In this document: positions 1-11,039 of the stretch, one piece after another | Layout: every line of letters starts with the position of its first letter | Position numbering within the stretch: the stretch's first letter is position 1 | Assembly: GCF_032854445.1 (NCBI RefSeq) | Contig: NC_088302.1 | Span: 8,987,338-9,051,337, forward strand | Direction of reading: 5' to 3' | DNA length: 64,000 nucleotides | Source of the DNA: Liolophura sinensis | Taxonomy: Eukaryota > Mollusca > Polyplacophora > Chitonida > Chitonidae | Position numbers and translations under genes: made by a program | Notes under the pieces: generated by a model | What the model was told of the DNA's origin: nothing | Seen by the model: the letters and a program-made list of their open reading frames with translations, nothing else | Databases searched by the model: none

Positions 1-53
1 GTCAAAATTTATCACATTAAAGTCCATAGCACTCAGATGACGTCACTGCAAAG

Positions 54-995
54 TCAATATCTGCTATGCCCACCATTAACCCGTAACACAGCGCGAATCC
101 GTCTCGTCATAGACATGATCAATCGGCGAATACGGTTTTGCGGAATTCTTCTCCATTCTTTTCCCAAGTCATCCCACAAATGTTCTATTGGGTTCAAATC
201 TGGTGATTTGGACGGCGAGGGTAGCACTGTTACGTTCTGGTTCTTCAGAAAGTCAACCGTAGCACGAGCTGTATGTGGCCGAGCGTTGTCGTGCTGAAAA
301 ACTCCCCTACGAAGGTCCATTATGGGCAGCATGTGTGGCGTCAAAACCTCATCTCTGTATCGAGCGGCGTTAAGGTTGCCTGGGATGTGCACCAGTTGAG
401 ATTTTCGGGCGTATGATATGGCACCCCACACCATCACACTTCCTCCACCGAAATTGTCGACTTCAAGGACGCACTTCCTTGCGAACCTCTCATTTCGGCG
501 TCTGTAGACGCGTGTACGGCCATCTTTTTTCTCCAGCATGAATCTGGATTCATCGCTGAACCAGACTCGCCTCCAATTTCGCAGATTCCAGTCCCTTAAT
601 CTGTTGCACCATCGTACCCTTGCGCGTCGATGCTGTTGTCTCAGTACTACGCCAAAGTAAGGACGTCTGGGACGTAAGCCGTTTTCACGGAGATGGTTCC
701 TGACTGTCTGTGCCGATATTCGTCGGAGACCTGGGACATTTGATGCTGTTTCTGTTGCGGTTCGGTTTCTGAGATGAAGTAACCGGATAAAACGGTCTTG
801 GGCTGTCTCTGTTGTGACCCTAGGTCGGCCATAACGTTGACGGTCAGCTGTTGAACCGGATTGCTGGTACCGTTGCCAGAGCCGGGAAATCGTGCTCCGG
901 TGAACATGATAAAGTCTAGCGACTGCATTCTGTGATTCACCAGCGAGGAGTCGACCAATGACGATGTTCCGGGTAGCGGTGTCTAGTCTTGGCAT
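54..995 (-). CDS. Tc1/mariner-family transposase (DD34E), apparently intact
   Basis: This 313-residue protein is the length of a complete Tc1 transposase, which cuts and pastes its own element at TA sites in the nucleus. Two N-terminal helix-turn-helix regions (about residues 4-47 and 62-112) flank an AT-hook-like GRPR at 56-59. The catalytic core has the family acidic residues: D148 in FSDES, D236 in HDNARPH and E271 in PDLNPIEHLW. There are 34 residues between the second D and the E, which is the DD34E spacing of Tc1. A glycine-rich box lies at 183-193 (GGGSVMVWGAI), and the protein ends GGHSRY, as Tc1 proteins commonly do. There is no stop or frameshift. The terminal inverted repeats could not be defined: the 3' end has only 53 bases before the window edge, and no convincing complement of those bases is visible downstream of 995. 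Catalytic residues are complete, but mobility cannot be judged. Confidence 0.95.
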   Translation of the reverse strand: MPRLDTATRNIVIGRLLAGESQNAVARLYHVHRSTISRLWQRYQQSGSTADRQRYGRPRVTTETAQDRFIRLLHLRNRTATETASNVPGLRRISAQTVRNHLRENGLRPRRPYFGVVLRQQHRRARVRWCNRLRDWNLRNWRRVWFSDESRFMLEKKDGRTRVYRRRNERFARKCVLEVDNFGGGSVMVWGAISYARKSQLVHIPGNLNAARYRDEVLTPHMLPIMDLRRGVFQHDNARPHTARATVDFLKNQNVTVLPSPSKSPDLNPIEHLWDDLGKEWRRIPQNRIRRLIMSMTRRIRAVLRVNGGHSRY

Positions 996-2395
996 ATCTT
1001 GGCAGGTTGGAGAAGCAACTTAGTGACTGAATTCAACGGAACGGTTATGTGTCTTTTATACCCATTAAATCCGCTTAAAAATACGGCATGATTCGCAGGT
1101 GCAACTGTCCTAAGTTTTTCTCTACGAATCCCTCGCGCAGCGTTACACAAAGGCCGACCCTTAAGTCACGTGTGACCAACAGACACTATCTGGTGTTTAA
1201 ATTCAATTATCGTACATTTACATTATAATATGATCATGTTGTCATGTCTCAATCACGCCAATTTTTTGAAGAATTTATGATTGATCTTTTGGGGGGATGT
1301 TGCGTTTCTTTTTTGGGAGAGTATATTTATAATACTCAAACATGTCGTGAAAAGGTATTTTATCTTAATTGTTCTGAAAAAAACTGCTGGGAAATGTTTA
1401 CTACTGCATCCCCAGATGGCATCCATGTTGTAGGATTAAAGCTGTTATTTGTCTTCGCATATATGTATACAAAGATCCACATGCTTGTGTGGACAGCGAT
1501 CGTTAAAAACAGTGGTGGATAGGTTATAGACAAATGCTAACAGGACGCTATAAAGACTGATCACAGGCATGCGTAATCCTAGCAGGTAATCTCCCTCAGT
1601 AAGAATATCCCCTTAATCAGTGCGAACGAAGACAACACGATTGGTTTAGTTCACAACGAGTTATACGTTTCGTCAGATTTATAATTCGAATGCGGTTAAC
1701 GGACAGGAAAGGTGGAGAATATAATGTGAATAAATATGTGACCAGATTCCACCCCGGAGCAATTCTAGTGTCCTTAAATGTTTAACGATTAGCTGAGTAA
1801 CACCTCAAATGTAGTGGTCGAGTGGAGCAAATCTGCTGCCCTTCAGAAATGTCCTATGAACACTTGTGTGTCCAGAAATTCTTGTCTAACATGCAGAATG
1901 TACCACCATAGTATGAAATTTTATTGCACCGATAAATTGTACTTTGAACTACCGACTCACATTGTTGTATATTCTGGATATTTTATCATGAAATCATGCA
2001 AAGAAGCAGTGTAATACTTGATTAACAAGACTAACAAATCTTAGCATGCTCGTGCTTATGTTATTTGGACGCCGTAGTATAAAGTAATCTCGAGTACTCG
2101 CTGGGGTACACGCTAATTCGGCTGAACACAAAGCTGAACAGACTCGGAGCTCATATTGCTCGGCTTTTTCCCAACCCAATTCAGCTTTTGGAAACCTAAT
2201 CTTTTCACGCAGGGTATCAAGGCAATAGATACTAAATATGGTAATACAACAAGAATATTGAATACATAGGTACATGAGTGTGCCTTGCCAATCTCCATGA
2301 TTTATGTATTAACATGAGCAGAACTCCCAGCCAAGCAATGATTTGTTATTCTACTGCTGGCATGTACAACTCATTTTGCCTTCCTCACAGTTTAA
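996..2395. other. Gene-free stretch next to the Tc1 transposase
   Basis: The first few hundred bases must hold the 5' untranslated part and end of the Tc1 element, but its boundary is not visible. Small open frames of up to 93 codons (for example 1244-1522 plus and 1994-2275 minus) resemble no family I know and have no supporting signals. Confidence 0.5.
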
Positions 2396-2619
2396 ATTTT
2401 ATTTATTATTTCGTTGGTGTTTTACGCCATACTCAAGAATATTTAACTTATACGCCGCTGGCCATGCAGCATTATGGTAAAAAGAAACCAGCCAGATCCC
2501 AGGGGATACCCAGGCCATCCACAAGTTGCTGGAAGACCTTCCCACGTACGGGCCGGGGAGGAAGCCAGCTTGAGCTGGACTTGAACTCAGAGCAACCGCA
2601 TTGGTGAGAGGCTCCTGAC
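2396..2619 (-). repeat. Family-A tRNA-derived SINE, head-truncated
   Basis: Read on the minus strand, this matches the body and tail of the complete family-A copy at 62132-62401: the tRNA B-box region (GAGTTCAAGTCCAGCTC), the GTGGGAAGGTCTTCCAGCAA block, and the tail TTGAGTATGGCGTAAAACACC followed by AT-rich repeats. Similarity stops at about 2619 within the tRNA-like head, so the A box is missing. It is more divergent than the 62-kb copy. Confidence 0.8.
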
Positions 2620-3825
2620 ATTCAACTGATTCGAATGTAATGGAAATTAGCTTGCCTAAGAGAATGCATATGATGTTTAAACCCAGAACAAGTTGACTCA
2701 CCAGGGAATTCGTTTGAAATGATTCTCACTGAATTTGCCTTTTGCTTTGCTTTAAGCGAAATAGTACAGTCTCTTTGATGTGACAGATTACGCTCTTTGT
2801 GCATCAGTGATGCCGATTTGTCCGATATTTATCGCCACCAGTAAAACGATCAAGGCAAACAACTCTGACCTTTTTAGATGTTTGTGAAGATTTGTTTCTA
2901 CTGAGTAAATTCTATACGGCAAATGATACCAGACAGAGCTGGCGGATGTTGATGAAACATCTCTTTGAATTTTACTAAAGTGCATGCCACTGCCTCTAAA
3001 TCTTAGCCTAAGACGTTGTCAGATGCATTGGCTTTTTCTTTTCATAACGGAGATGAATCATTTTGCCGTCAACAGATCTAGAAATATTTTTTCTTTGGAC
3101 TTGTAGAGTTGTCTGTACCAGATGACAGATTATTTCTTACGCGTTTGATAACGTGAGAGAACACACTTCGATCTTTTCATTTCTTCTACATGCACTCACG
3201 TTGCCTGGTAAAACCTGTTCGTTAGTCATGGCGTGTAATCTGGCTGCAATTGCCCCGAGTTTATCTGTCTGCAGTCGGTGCTTGTAGGTAATTCGTCGTT
3301 TTCTGCGATTCATGATAACCTGTGTAAAATCTAAATAAATTACGTCCGTTGTTGATCCGTCCACATTTACACACCTTGCGGACTGATCGATGACAGCCAC
3401 GTGCATCGCTGCCGTGTCAATACTGTCGCCTTACCTTTAGGTATTTCAGCATACCCAGTTGCAAAGAGGTAGCTGTTTAGTTTGCACAAACCGGCTGTCC
3501 CTGTGTACAAATTGTCCATGTATTGATATATGTGGACTTGTCACACCTCGACCAGCTGCTTATTCAGTTCAGTTGCCTAGTATCAGGGCGTGTACTCACA
3601 CGTCTGAACAGCTGTTTGTTGAGTTACATTACCCGGTTGTATACTTGTGCACACCAGAACAGCTGTATAGTTTGATCTATATATATGACTGAGCCGATTG
3701 GTAAACATTGAGTCACGGCGCAGTCATTGAATTATTCACACTTACTTTTTGATAGTTTTTTCGGGTTGTCGCCAACCCAGTTTTATTTTCGACGCCTCGC
3801 TGAAATAATTTCCGTTGAAAGATGT
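2620..3825. other. Gene-free stretch
   Basis: No coding region, RNA gene or repeat is recognised here. Open frames reach only 89 codons (3137-3406, minus). The stretch 3459-3690 has several AGCTGTT/CAGCTG motifs without clear periodicity. Confidence 0.4.
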
Positions 3826-4132
3826 ACCAACTTTGGGGGGGGGGGGGGGGGGGGGGCCTCCGTGGCTCAGTTGGTTAGCGCGCTAGCGCAACGTGATGGC
3901 CCAGGAGTCTCTCACCAATGCGGTCACTGTGAGTTCAAGTCCAGCTCGTGCTGGCTTCCTCTCCGGCCGTACGTGGGAAGGTCTTCCAGCAACTTGCGGA
4001 TGGTCGTGGGTATCACCAGGGCTGTGCCCGGTTTCCACCCACCATAATGCTGGCCGCCGTCGTATAAGTGAAATATTCTTGAGTACGGCGTAAAACACCA
4101 ATCAAATAAATAAGTAAATAAACAAACTTTGG
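3826..4132 (+). repeat. Family-A SINE, full length, with 22-G run and target-site duplication
   Basis: The element runs from about 3853 to 4121. A tRNA-like head carries an A box (TGGCTCAGTTGG) and a B box (GAGTTCAAGTC), followed by a conserved body and the tail GTATAAGTGAAATATTCTTG, then AAATA-type repeats. RNA polymerase III would be expected to transcribe such a head. The sequence ACCAACTTTGG at 3826-3836 and ACAAACTTTGG at 4122-4132 flank it and differ by one base, which fits a target-site duplication. The element's normal GGGG start has become 22 consecutive G (3835-3856). Confidence 0.9.
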
Positions 4133-4134
4133 CG

Positions 4135-5055
4135 TTGTCTGTTTCATCAGTTGGGTAAAGCTCCCCATGATAACACGTTCAATAACCCTGTGGTGTGTGA
4201 AATTCCTCTTACCTCACAGTGTAAGCTCCACAAATCATTTGTCTGCCCAAGTTGGGCAGTAGTTATTATCAAACAGGCCAAAAATTGAGAGATAAGTTTA
4301 TTACCGGGATAAAGGCAATATGTATTAGTGACTTTATTAAATATGTTAAATCCGTAGGGTATTGAAACATATTATATTTTGTATGAAAAGAAAGTTTTGT
4401 GCATATATAAATGAATGATTATACCTTAACTCCACATGGGCAATATTTCAGCCATATCGTGGCGATTGAGCATATATAGATACCTGCAAGCCTGTTAGGT
4501 ATCCAACTGAACCTCGTGGAATAGAGAAAAGAGATTGAAGATAATTGTGGACAGTAAGCAGTCTGATACAAACTGTTCTGAAAAGACGAACTATTAGCTG
4601 CCTCTAGAATAGGCTTAAATTTCAAAAGGACAAGGACAATCACGGTGTTGAACGTAACATTAGGAAAACTAATTTATTAAGTAGTAAATTAATTTGTAAT
4701 TATTTGGCCATGCACTGTCTGTCTTATTTTGTGATTCCGTCAGGTCTCACAGGCTACATGTAATAGACTCACATTTTCCCCGTTCATATCACCTGTATGG
4801 GCGTCACCTAAGTATTCCCAGGCCTGGTGCATTTGCGTTGTTTTAACGTTATTGTATGTTCAATGTGATGACATCACAGCAGTTTGAGTGTTTATAGACC
4901 GGCGACAATCAACATTACTGCATTTTTTTTTCACCTAATCATGCTTAAGCCATGATGCTAGGGGGAAATATTTAGGATGTGTAATTTGCTACTGTTTTAG
5001 TATTTACATGATTTGTTAATATAAAACCATTGCTGAGGTGAAATGACCAGAGGCT
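4135..5055. other. Gene-free stretch
   Basis: AT-rich sequence with nothing recognised. The only sizeable open frame (4419-4643, minus, 74 codons) has no family resemblance. Confidence 0.4.
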
Positions 5056-5057
5056 GT

Positions 5058-5140
5058 AATTCAGCAGTTACGTGTGACCATTTACCAGCTATCACATTGT
5101 CGTCGCTGCTCTGGTTGTTCTCTCTGTGCTGTACCTCTGA
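5058..5140 (+). repeat. Dispersed repeat R1, copy 1
   Basis: This is one of four copies in the window of an unassigned repeat whose core reads GTTACGTGTGACCATTT, then a block like CGTCGCTGCTCTGG and a CTCTCTGTNCTGTA motif. The others are at 24866, 44691 and 58371, all on the plus strand. It has no open frame and no tRNA-type boxes. Confidence 0.7.
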
Positions 5141-5144
5141 ATTA

Positions 5145-5828
5145 GAATGTATGTATTTACTGTCTATGTTTCTGTATAATATTCACAATGTCTCATGTAC
5201 TGGCTAAATGGGGTGTTATAATAGATGTATTTATATGTATTTATCAATCAGCCCCTACATCCACGAGCAGATGTCCTACTTTATTGTTGATATACAGCGT
5301 GTTTCATAAACAACCCGGTGTTTTAATATCTACCTTTCAGACCTGACCTTACACATGGAGATATAGCTAATAAAAAGGGAATAAAATAATGTCAATGTCC
5401 CATGGCTTTCATGATTGCAAATACTTGGCGAAATCAGATAGGCCAAACGTATTTATTGAGGTCTATGACAATACCATCTTCATTTCTGTTGTAAAGGTAT
5501 GTATATATTATTTGCAACAAACTTGTGCATATGGTCAGCTTTGGCTAACCAATGAAAGGACGACTACCCCGAAAAACTCCACGTGATTGGACAGGCTGGG
5601 CTGTGGAAGCAAGTGTGTTGACCAATGTCAGGCCGCGCCATTACTGGGTATATACCCGCAACAAAGAAAAAGCTGACCCCATTTTCTAGTATTCATGCGG
5701 TATTTATTCAACCAAAAAGGAAGGGGAACGTCAGAAGCTCCACAAATCGCAATTAGGAAGATTTAAACCTCTTAAAGACATTATTGTGAAATGATAGTGA
5801 CCGAAAAAGTAACAGTGGATTGTGCAAA
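5145..5828. other. Gene-free stretch
   Basis: No gene recognised. A plus-strand frame of 65 codons (5389-5586) is of chance length. Confidence 0.4.
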
Positions 5829-5830
5829 GA

Positions 5831-6003
5831 CAGAAGTAGGTAAGATATATATACCGAGATATAGATTGAACAGAAGTAGGTAAGATATATATACCGAGAT
5901 ATAGATTGAACAGAAGTAGGTAAGATATATATACCGAGACATAGATGTAACAAAGCAGGTAAGATATATATACCGAGATATAGATGTAACAAAGCAGGTA
6001 GGT
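5831..6003. repeat. Minisatellite, 40-bp unit
   Basis: About 4.3 tandem units start at 5831, 5871 and 5911, each beginning CAGAAGTAGG and containing TATATATACCGAGA. The first two are nearly identical, while the last ones are a little shorter and carry ATGTAACAAAG in place of ATTGAACAGAAG. The units have no stop codon on the minus strand, which explains open frames of about 80 codons there. Confidence 0.92.
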
Positions 6004-7380
6004 AACAAAAATGTTATAATCTGCTTATCAATAAATAGATACACACAGTAAAAAGCATCAATGTGAAGGAAAAATCTGATATAGTTTGTGAATGTGGAAG
6101 GAAAGTGATAGATTTTTTATAAAACGGAATGAATCAGCAAGTCAAAAAGCTGTAGTATAAATTTGAAGATAGTCACAAATATTTTTTGATTATAAGTGCT
6201 CCCCAGGTCATGTGTTAAATGAAATATTTAATATATGAGATGAACAATGGCGGAGTTAATGGGACTATATGTCAGTCGGTTTGTAAAACAGAAGGTCAGC
6301 GAATCAATCGTCTCAAGCTTCAGCAGGTTTTGACTTGTGCTGATTTCTGCAAGCGTTAACAGCAGTGCTCAGTCGTGCGGTCGTGTGATTTATAGAGTCC
6401 AGGGCGAAACTCGTTATGTGGCCAACAGAAAAGCTCCAACTCGAGCAGACTCTTGGAATTTTCCCAATCCCCGTTCCATTAAGCTCCTGTAAACTGAGAG
6501 CACTCTGATGTGCTCTGTATGGAGTGGACCTGGGTTTCGGTCTCGCTTGATGATTACTGATGCCGGCAGCGCACAGAAGTGAATTAGTCGAGGCGGTCAT
6601 ATGTCCCCATCCGTCTGTCTTTCCAATTGCTGGCCTCTGTTAACCACGAGTAGGCACAGATTAATCCGCTGACGATAAACAACACGGGCTAATGCATCCC
6701 TGCTAAGAAGGTCATTTGTTAAGTCATCTGGCCAACTTGCGCACCACCCTGGGTTCACATGTCCACCACTCGCTTACATAAGCCTCCCTCGCAAAACCGC
6801 TCATCCAACGACTCATGCTCCTGCATCTTTGGACAGCGTTCACTGGGTTTCAAATGTTAGCCGGTAGTGAAAGGCTAAAAAACCAATCTTTTTACGGACG
6901 TCCATTTCCGGATTTACTTTTAGATGATGTCGTTTGTTTTTCAAATGCGGCTAGATTTTGTTACGATATTGGCCGTAAGTACATTATCATACTTTCGCGG
7001 CTTATTGATTTATCTTTGAAGAAGTTAATAGCCTTGCAAGAAGCCCCGTTAATTACATGACAAGGAGAGTGTGGGTTTTGCATTAAAAAAGAAACAAATC
7101 AAAGTTTCTCTTCATTGGTCGGGATAGACCTCACGTGACTTGTTCCATTCGCTTGGTTTAAAGGTTTTCGATTGGTTTACTAACGTTCACTCGTGGCCAT
7201 TAATGTTCCGATTCCATGATTATTTATCACATTTTATGCTACCATATATAACATATATAAAATCTTTATAATGACATACATCATAAATAACTCACGGCAA
7301 TTGAAAATATGTATAACTATAGGAATGATATAAATTCACAAGAGTTCAGTCTTTCACAGCCGGATCTATTACATGAGGTC
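6004..7380. other. Gene-free stretch, possible short start exon
   Basis: No recognisable gene. At 6247 an ATG in strong context (AACAATGGCGG) opens a 28-codon frame containing AAGGTCAGC, a possible splice donor, so a first coding exon cannot be excluded. Frames at 6313-6600 (minus, 95 codons) and 6815-7060 (plus, 81 codons) show no known domain. Confidence 0.35.
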
Positions 7381-7385
7381 GGTTA

Positions 7386-7830
7386 TCATACGACCGGTTC
7401 AAACACACAGGCGATTGACATACGTTCACGCACACGATCGGTTGATACATGACGGTTCACACACACACGATCGGTTTTCACACGACGGTTCACACACGAT
7501 CGGTTGACACACAACCGGTCCACCCACCACCCGTTCACCCACACGATCGGTTGACACACGACCCTTTCGCACAATATCAGTTGACACAGGACCTATTACG
7601 TACATGATGGGTTGACTCAACCGCTTAAACCATCGGTTGACACGACCAGTTCGGTTAACACAAGATCGGCTCAATCACACCATCAGTTCACACCCGACCA
7701 GTCCACACACACGATCAGCGGACACACGACTCATTCACACACCGGGTCAGTTGACACACGACTCGTTCACACACACGATCAGTTGACACACGACTCGTTC
7801 ACATACAGGGTCGGTTAATAAAAGATCGGT
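7386..7830. repeat. CA-rich minisatellite with palindromic cores
   Basis: Imperfect tandem units of roughly 32-40 bp are built from ACACACGATC, AGTTGACACACGAC and CGTTCACACA blocks. Embedded short palindromes include GACCGGTC-like and CGATCG steps. The units drift along the array. Because they lack stops, they produce open frames on both strands with Cys/Arg/Val-rich or Thr/His/Ser-rich translations. I treat these as artefacts. Confidence 0.88.
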
Positions 7831-8249
7831 AAAACGTAATCTGTTTATGACAATATTTTACGATGAATATTCATGTACAATATATACGACACAACCACTC
7901 ACTGGTTTTACTCTACAAACAAGGCGGAGTGTTTCCAAAGCTTTTCTGTGAAAACTGTACTAAGCATATACAGTTGACTTGAACTGAAGTCAGCACTGGT
8001 GCGTTTAAAGCCACAGCAAGCCGACACAACAGGTAGTACAAGGCCTGAAGAAAAATGGAAAAAAATAGAGAAAAGAACTGAAAGAAAAAAAGTCGATACG
8101 AAGAGGAAAACACAAAACTATTTTTATGTTTTTTTATTGGCTCGGGGATTTGCGTGAAGTACATACTGATAAGTATTTCTTCATAGTAAAGCAAATCACT
8201 TTTGGAAACAAATGAAACGGGCCATGACTCAGGGTAACCAGCGCCGTTC

Positions 8250-8405
8250 TCCTGATTTCAGGTCAAACCTCCTGATCTGAGGTCAAACCACCTGATTTGA
8301 AGTCAAATCTCCTAATTTGAGGTCAAAACTCCTCATTTTGAAGTCAAACCTGATCTGAGGCCACACCTCCTCATTTGAGGTCAGTCCTCCTCATTTGAGG
8401 TCGAA
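8250..8405. repeat. Minisatellite, about 20-bp unit
   Basis: Roughly eight imperfect units of the pattern CTCCTGATTTGAGGTCAAAC occupy this stretch. The later ones read TCCTCATTTGAGGTC and are slightly shorter. Confidence 0.9.
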
Positions 8406-8409
8406 GCCA

Positions 8410-9190
8410 AATGAGCGAGATCTGGTTAGGGCAGACGCCCTCTTTGATTAATCGACGACAGGAGCGGCGAGACAGCGAGGGCTCTTAGTATTGCACATGT
8501 TTCCTACCCCAATGCATCACTTAAAATGAATTTGGCAAAACAAGAATAGTCTCAGCGCCCTTATGAAACATGACATCTCACCCTCTTACACACAACAGGA
8601 CATAAATAAACATACAACATACGTGCAATAGGCAGAGCCTCCGCGTCGCCCATGTTTACGGTTTATCAACTTGAAATAACTTGATAGCTAGATGTTTGAC
8701 GGTGTACACATTATTATTGGTGAGCAAAAAAGGAAAAAACAAAAGAAAAAGAAGAAAATAAAAAAATACATTGGCAGTCAGCATCCTCTGACAGCCTATA
8801 AGGAGCAGGAGGTGGAACAGTCTGATAGCTGTGACCAGTTGAAGGAGACTTTTTGTACGAACATGTCAGATTTCTGTGATTGAAATGCAACAGCCTAACC
8901 CCTAGTCGTGGCAGCTGGTGCCTATTACATCATGATAAATGAACAACCTTTATAGTTGCTTGGAGGTCAACGAAGCTGGGTAGTTCAATTGTGTCATAAA
9001 ATATACGCTTTTCGACTTTCGTAAAGGCTGCAGCTTTATGGGTTGGGGAAACGGCACAAGACCTCGTGGAATCCCTCCTCCTTCTTCAGATACCTGGCAA
9101 ATACCCTGTTCAAAGTGTTTAATCAGCTGAAGGGGGATTCGAACACACATTATCTAAGAGTTTACCTTTGCGCACAAAGAATATTGTCAA
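8410..9190. other. Gene-free stretch
   Basis: No gene recognised. A poly-purine A-rich tract lies at 8725-8770 and makes a lysine-rich reading frame (8692-8883, plus) that looks like low-complexity sequence. Confidence 0.4.
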
Positions 9191-9194
9191 ATTC

Positions 9195-9330
9195 GAAATT
9201 CCTATACCACTCGTGAAATCATCATGGGGCGTTCCAAGGCGATAATCGGAAACCCATTTTGTAACTTAAAACGCCAGTTCCCAAAAAAATATGCAATAAG
9301 TAATTCTTTGGTAGAAAATAAAACTGGTAA
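9195..9330 (-). repeat. Reverse-transcriptase element tail, diverged copy
   Basis: The block GGGGCGTTCCAAGGCGATAA followed by CGGAAACCCATTTTG corresponds to the tail copies at 14590, 18870 and 51195. It is short and old, and no reverse transcriptase sequence accompanies it. Confidence 0.6.
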
Positions 9331-9334
9331 CTTG

Positions 9335-10530
9335 ACACAGAAAAGCCGTCAACAGTTGTCAACAGAGAAAGGAATGCAGCTGATATATTAGGGATGACGT
9401 TCAATTCAAATGTCCGTGAATAGTTTTGTGGTCCGTTAATAGTTTCCAGGTCGAACACAAATGTAGGCATTAGTATCTCAGATAATATATGCCACATGGA
9501 TATGGTAGTCATCGAGATTGCAGAGAAACTTTCATGCTTGTTTCATGCCTTGATGCTATTAATTTTAACCAATCAGGTGCGAGTTATTATTACCCGAGGT
9601 GGCAACTGTTTCCGGTTGCGTTTTAGCCATACGTTCGTGAGGTATCCCATAGGCCTCGCAAGAATTCCAGATTTAAAGTTCATTGGTAGAGTTAGAAAGC
9701 ACGTTGACAAAAAATGGCTGAAGCCGTTTAGGTCTGCATCCTCTTGGGGAAAAAGTTAATGGTTGTGTGATTTGTAGTGTTTTCTTTTAAGCATTATTGT
9801 ACTCATCCAGTGAACCGTCAAGCTTACAAAGCAACTTGTCCAGTTTGAAAACCCTCATGATAGCAGTGTGATCGATAAAATCCATTTTAGGATTCAATAC
9901 TTTCAACTTTTTAAAATTCTGTTTTTGGAAAACAAATCAGGAAAAACATTTTCTTAATTATACTTTTCAGTTGGTCGTCATGGGATGTGATTATGTGAAT
10001 TTTTTTATTATTCTTTTCCTCTTTTTGTTAACTTAAAATGTTAGACTGGATGTGAAGTTAACGTGTGCCCTTGAGGTTTGCACTCGGTGTGCCTAGCATA
10101 TGGAGTTGACAGCTGTACGACAGCAATCTTCAGCACGCTGATGGATTAGTTCGATAGACGCTATGATATATTGACACTTTTCATCACTGAATTCTGATAA
10201 GGTTGGAACGAGAGCTGAGCTGTGGACTCTCAGGCGAAATCTGCCCACCATGTAATCAATTAAGTCTCTCAGGGGAGATAAAACGGCAGTCGTCACTCGC
10301 ATGCGTCATCCTGGACATAGAACTATAAGCCTATTTCACGCATAAAACCGTAAAAAAAAAATACGAGGCGAGTGTGGAAATGTCCCAAATTGATAGCATA
10401 AAGTAGTAGAAAGTGTGAGAGGGATATCCTTTTTTGCGATACGGAGTCAGTACAGAGCTGCCATCTTTAAAGCTGGAGATAATCGTTCAGTCCCGGGTCT
10501 GGTCAAGTCTGAAATCAAAAATTTTAGTCA
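9335..10530. other. Gene-free stretch
   Basis: Nothing recognised. Frames of 87 codons (9496-9759, plus) and 69 codons (10093-10302, minus) have no known domain. Confidence 0.4.
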
Positions 10531-10531
10531 T

Positions 10532-10770
10532 CTTTTTATTTCATTGGTGTTTTACTCCTTACTCAAGAATATTTTACTTACATGCCGGGGGCCAGCATTA
10601 TGGTGGGAGTAAAGCGGGGGAAACCCACAACCATCCACAGGTTGCTAAGAGACCTTCCCACGTAGGGCCGGAGAGGAAGCCAGCATGAGCTGGACTTGAA
10701 CTCACTGCGACCGTATTGGTGAAATGTTGCTGGGTTATTGCGCCGCGCTGCACGCTAACGGAGGCCCCCT
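10532..10770 (-). repeat. Family-A SINE, near full length
   Basis: On the minus strand it begins with GGGGGCCTCCGTTAGCGTGC, keeps the B-box region and the GGAAGGTCTC block, and ends in the TTGAGTAAGGAGTAAAACACC tail. The A box is damaged. No clear target-site duplication is visible, and divergence is higher than in the 62-kb copy. Confidence 0.85.
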
Positions 10771-10789
10771 ATGACTTCATATATGTATT

Positions 10790-11035
10790 TATTTTACAGT
10801 TTAACGCCATATTTAAGAGTATTTCACTTTCACATTATTATTGTCAGTTTTATGGATGGAGTAAATGGGAGTGCCATGTAGTAAACCATCAACATTTGGG
10901 AAGTTAGTAACTGGCTTTCCCACATGCGACGCACAGGTAGGATACAATAATGATGGAAGACAAGTGGTCTTCAACGAACGTCGGGCTGCGCGAACGTCCA
11001 CCCAAGTATCATCGACCGCACACTGACACCAGGGC
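10790..11035 (-). repeat. Family-B SINE-like repeat
   Basis: On the minus strand the 3' end resembles the family-A tail (TACTCTTAAATATGGCGTTAA), but the body differs. The same body recurs at 41950-42170: both carry TCAGTTTTATGG, a TTTCCCA-type motif and TGGTCTTCAAC at comparable spacing (plus-strand reading). No clear tRNA boxes remain, so it is either truncated or has a different head. Confidence 0.65.
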
Positions 11036-11039
11036 CCTT

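Noticed and set aside
37-297. Plus-strand open frame of 86 codons
   Set aside because: It lies antisense to the Tc1 transposase.
7386-8405. Possible CRISPR-like array from the regular repeats
   Set aside because: The units are directly adjacent and diverge gradually, with no unique spacers, and the sequence is eukaryotic.
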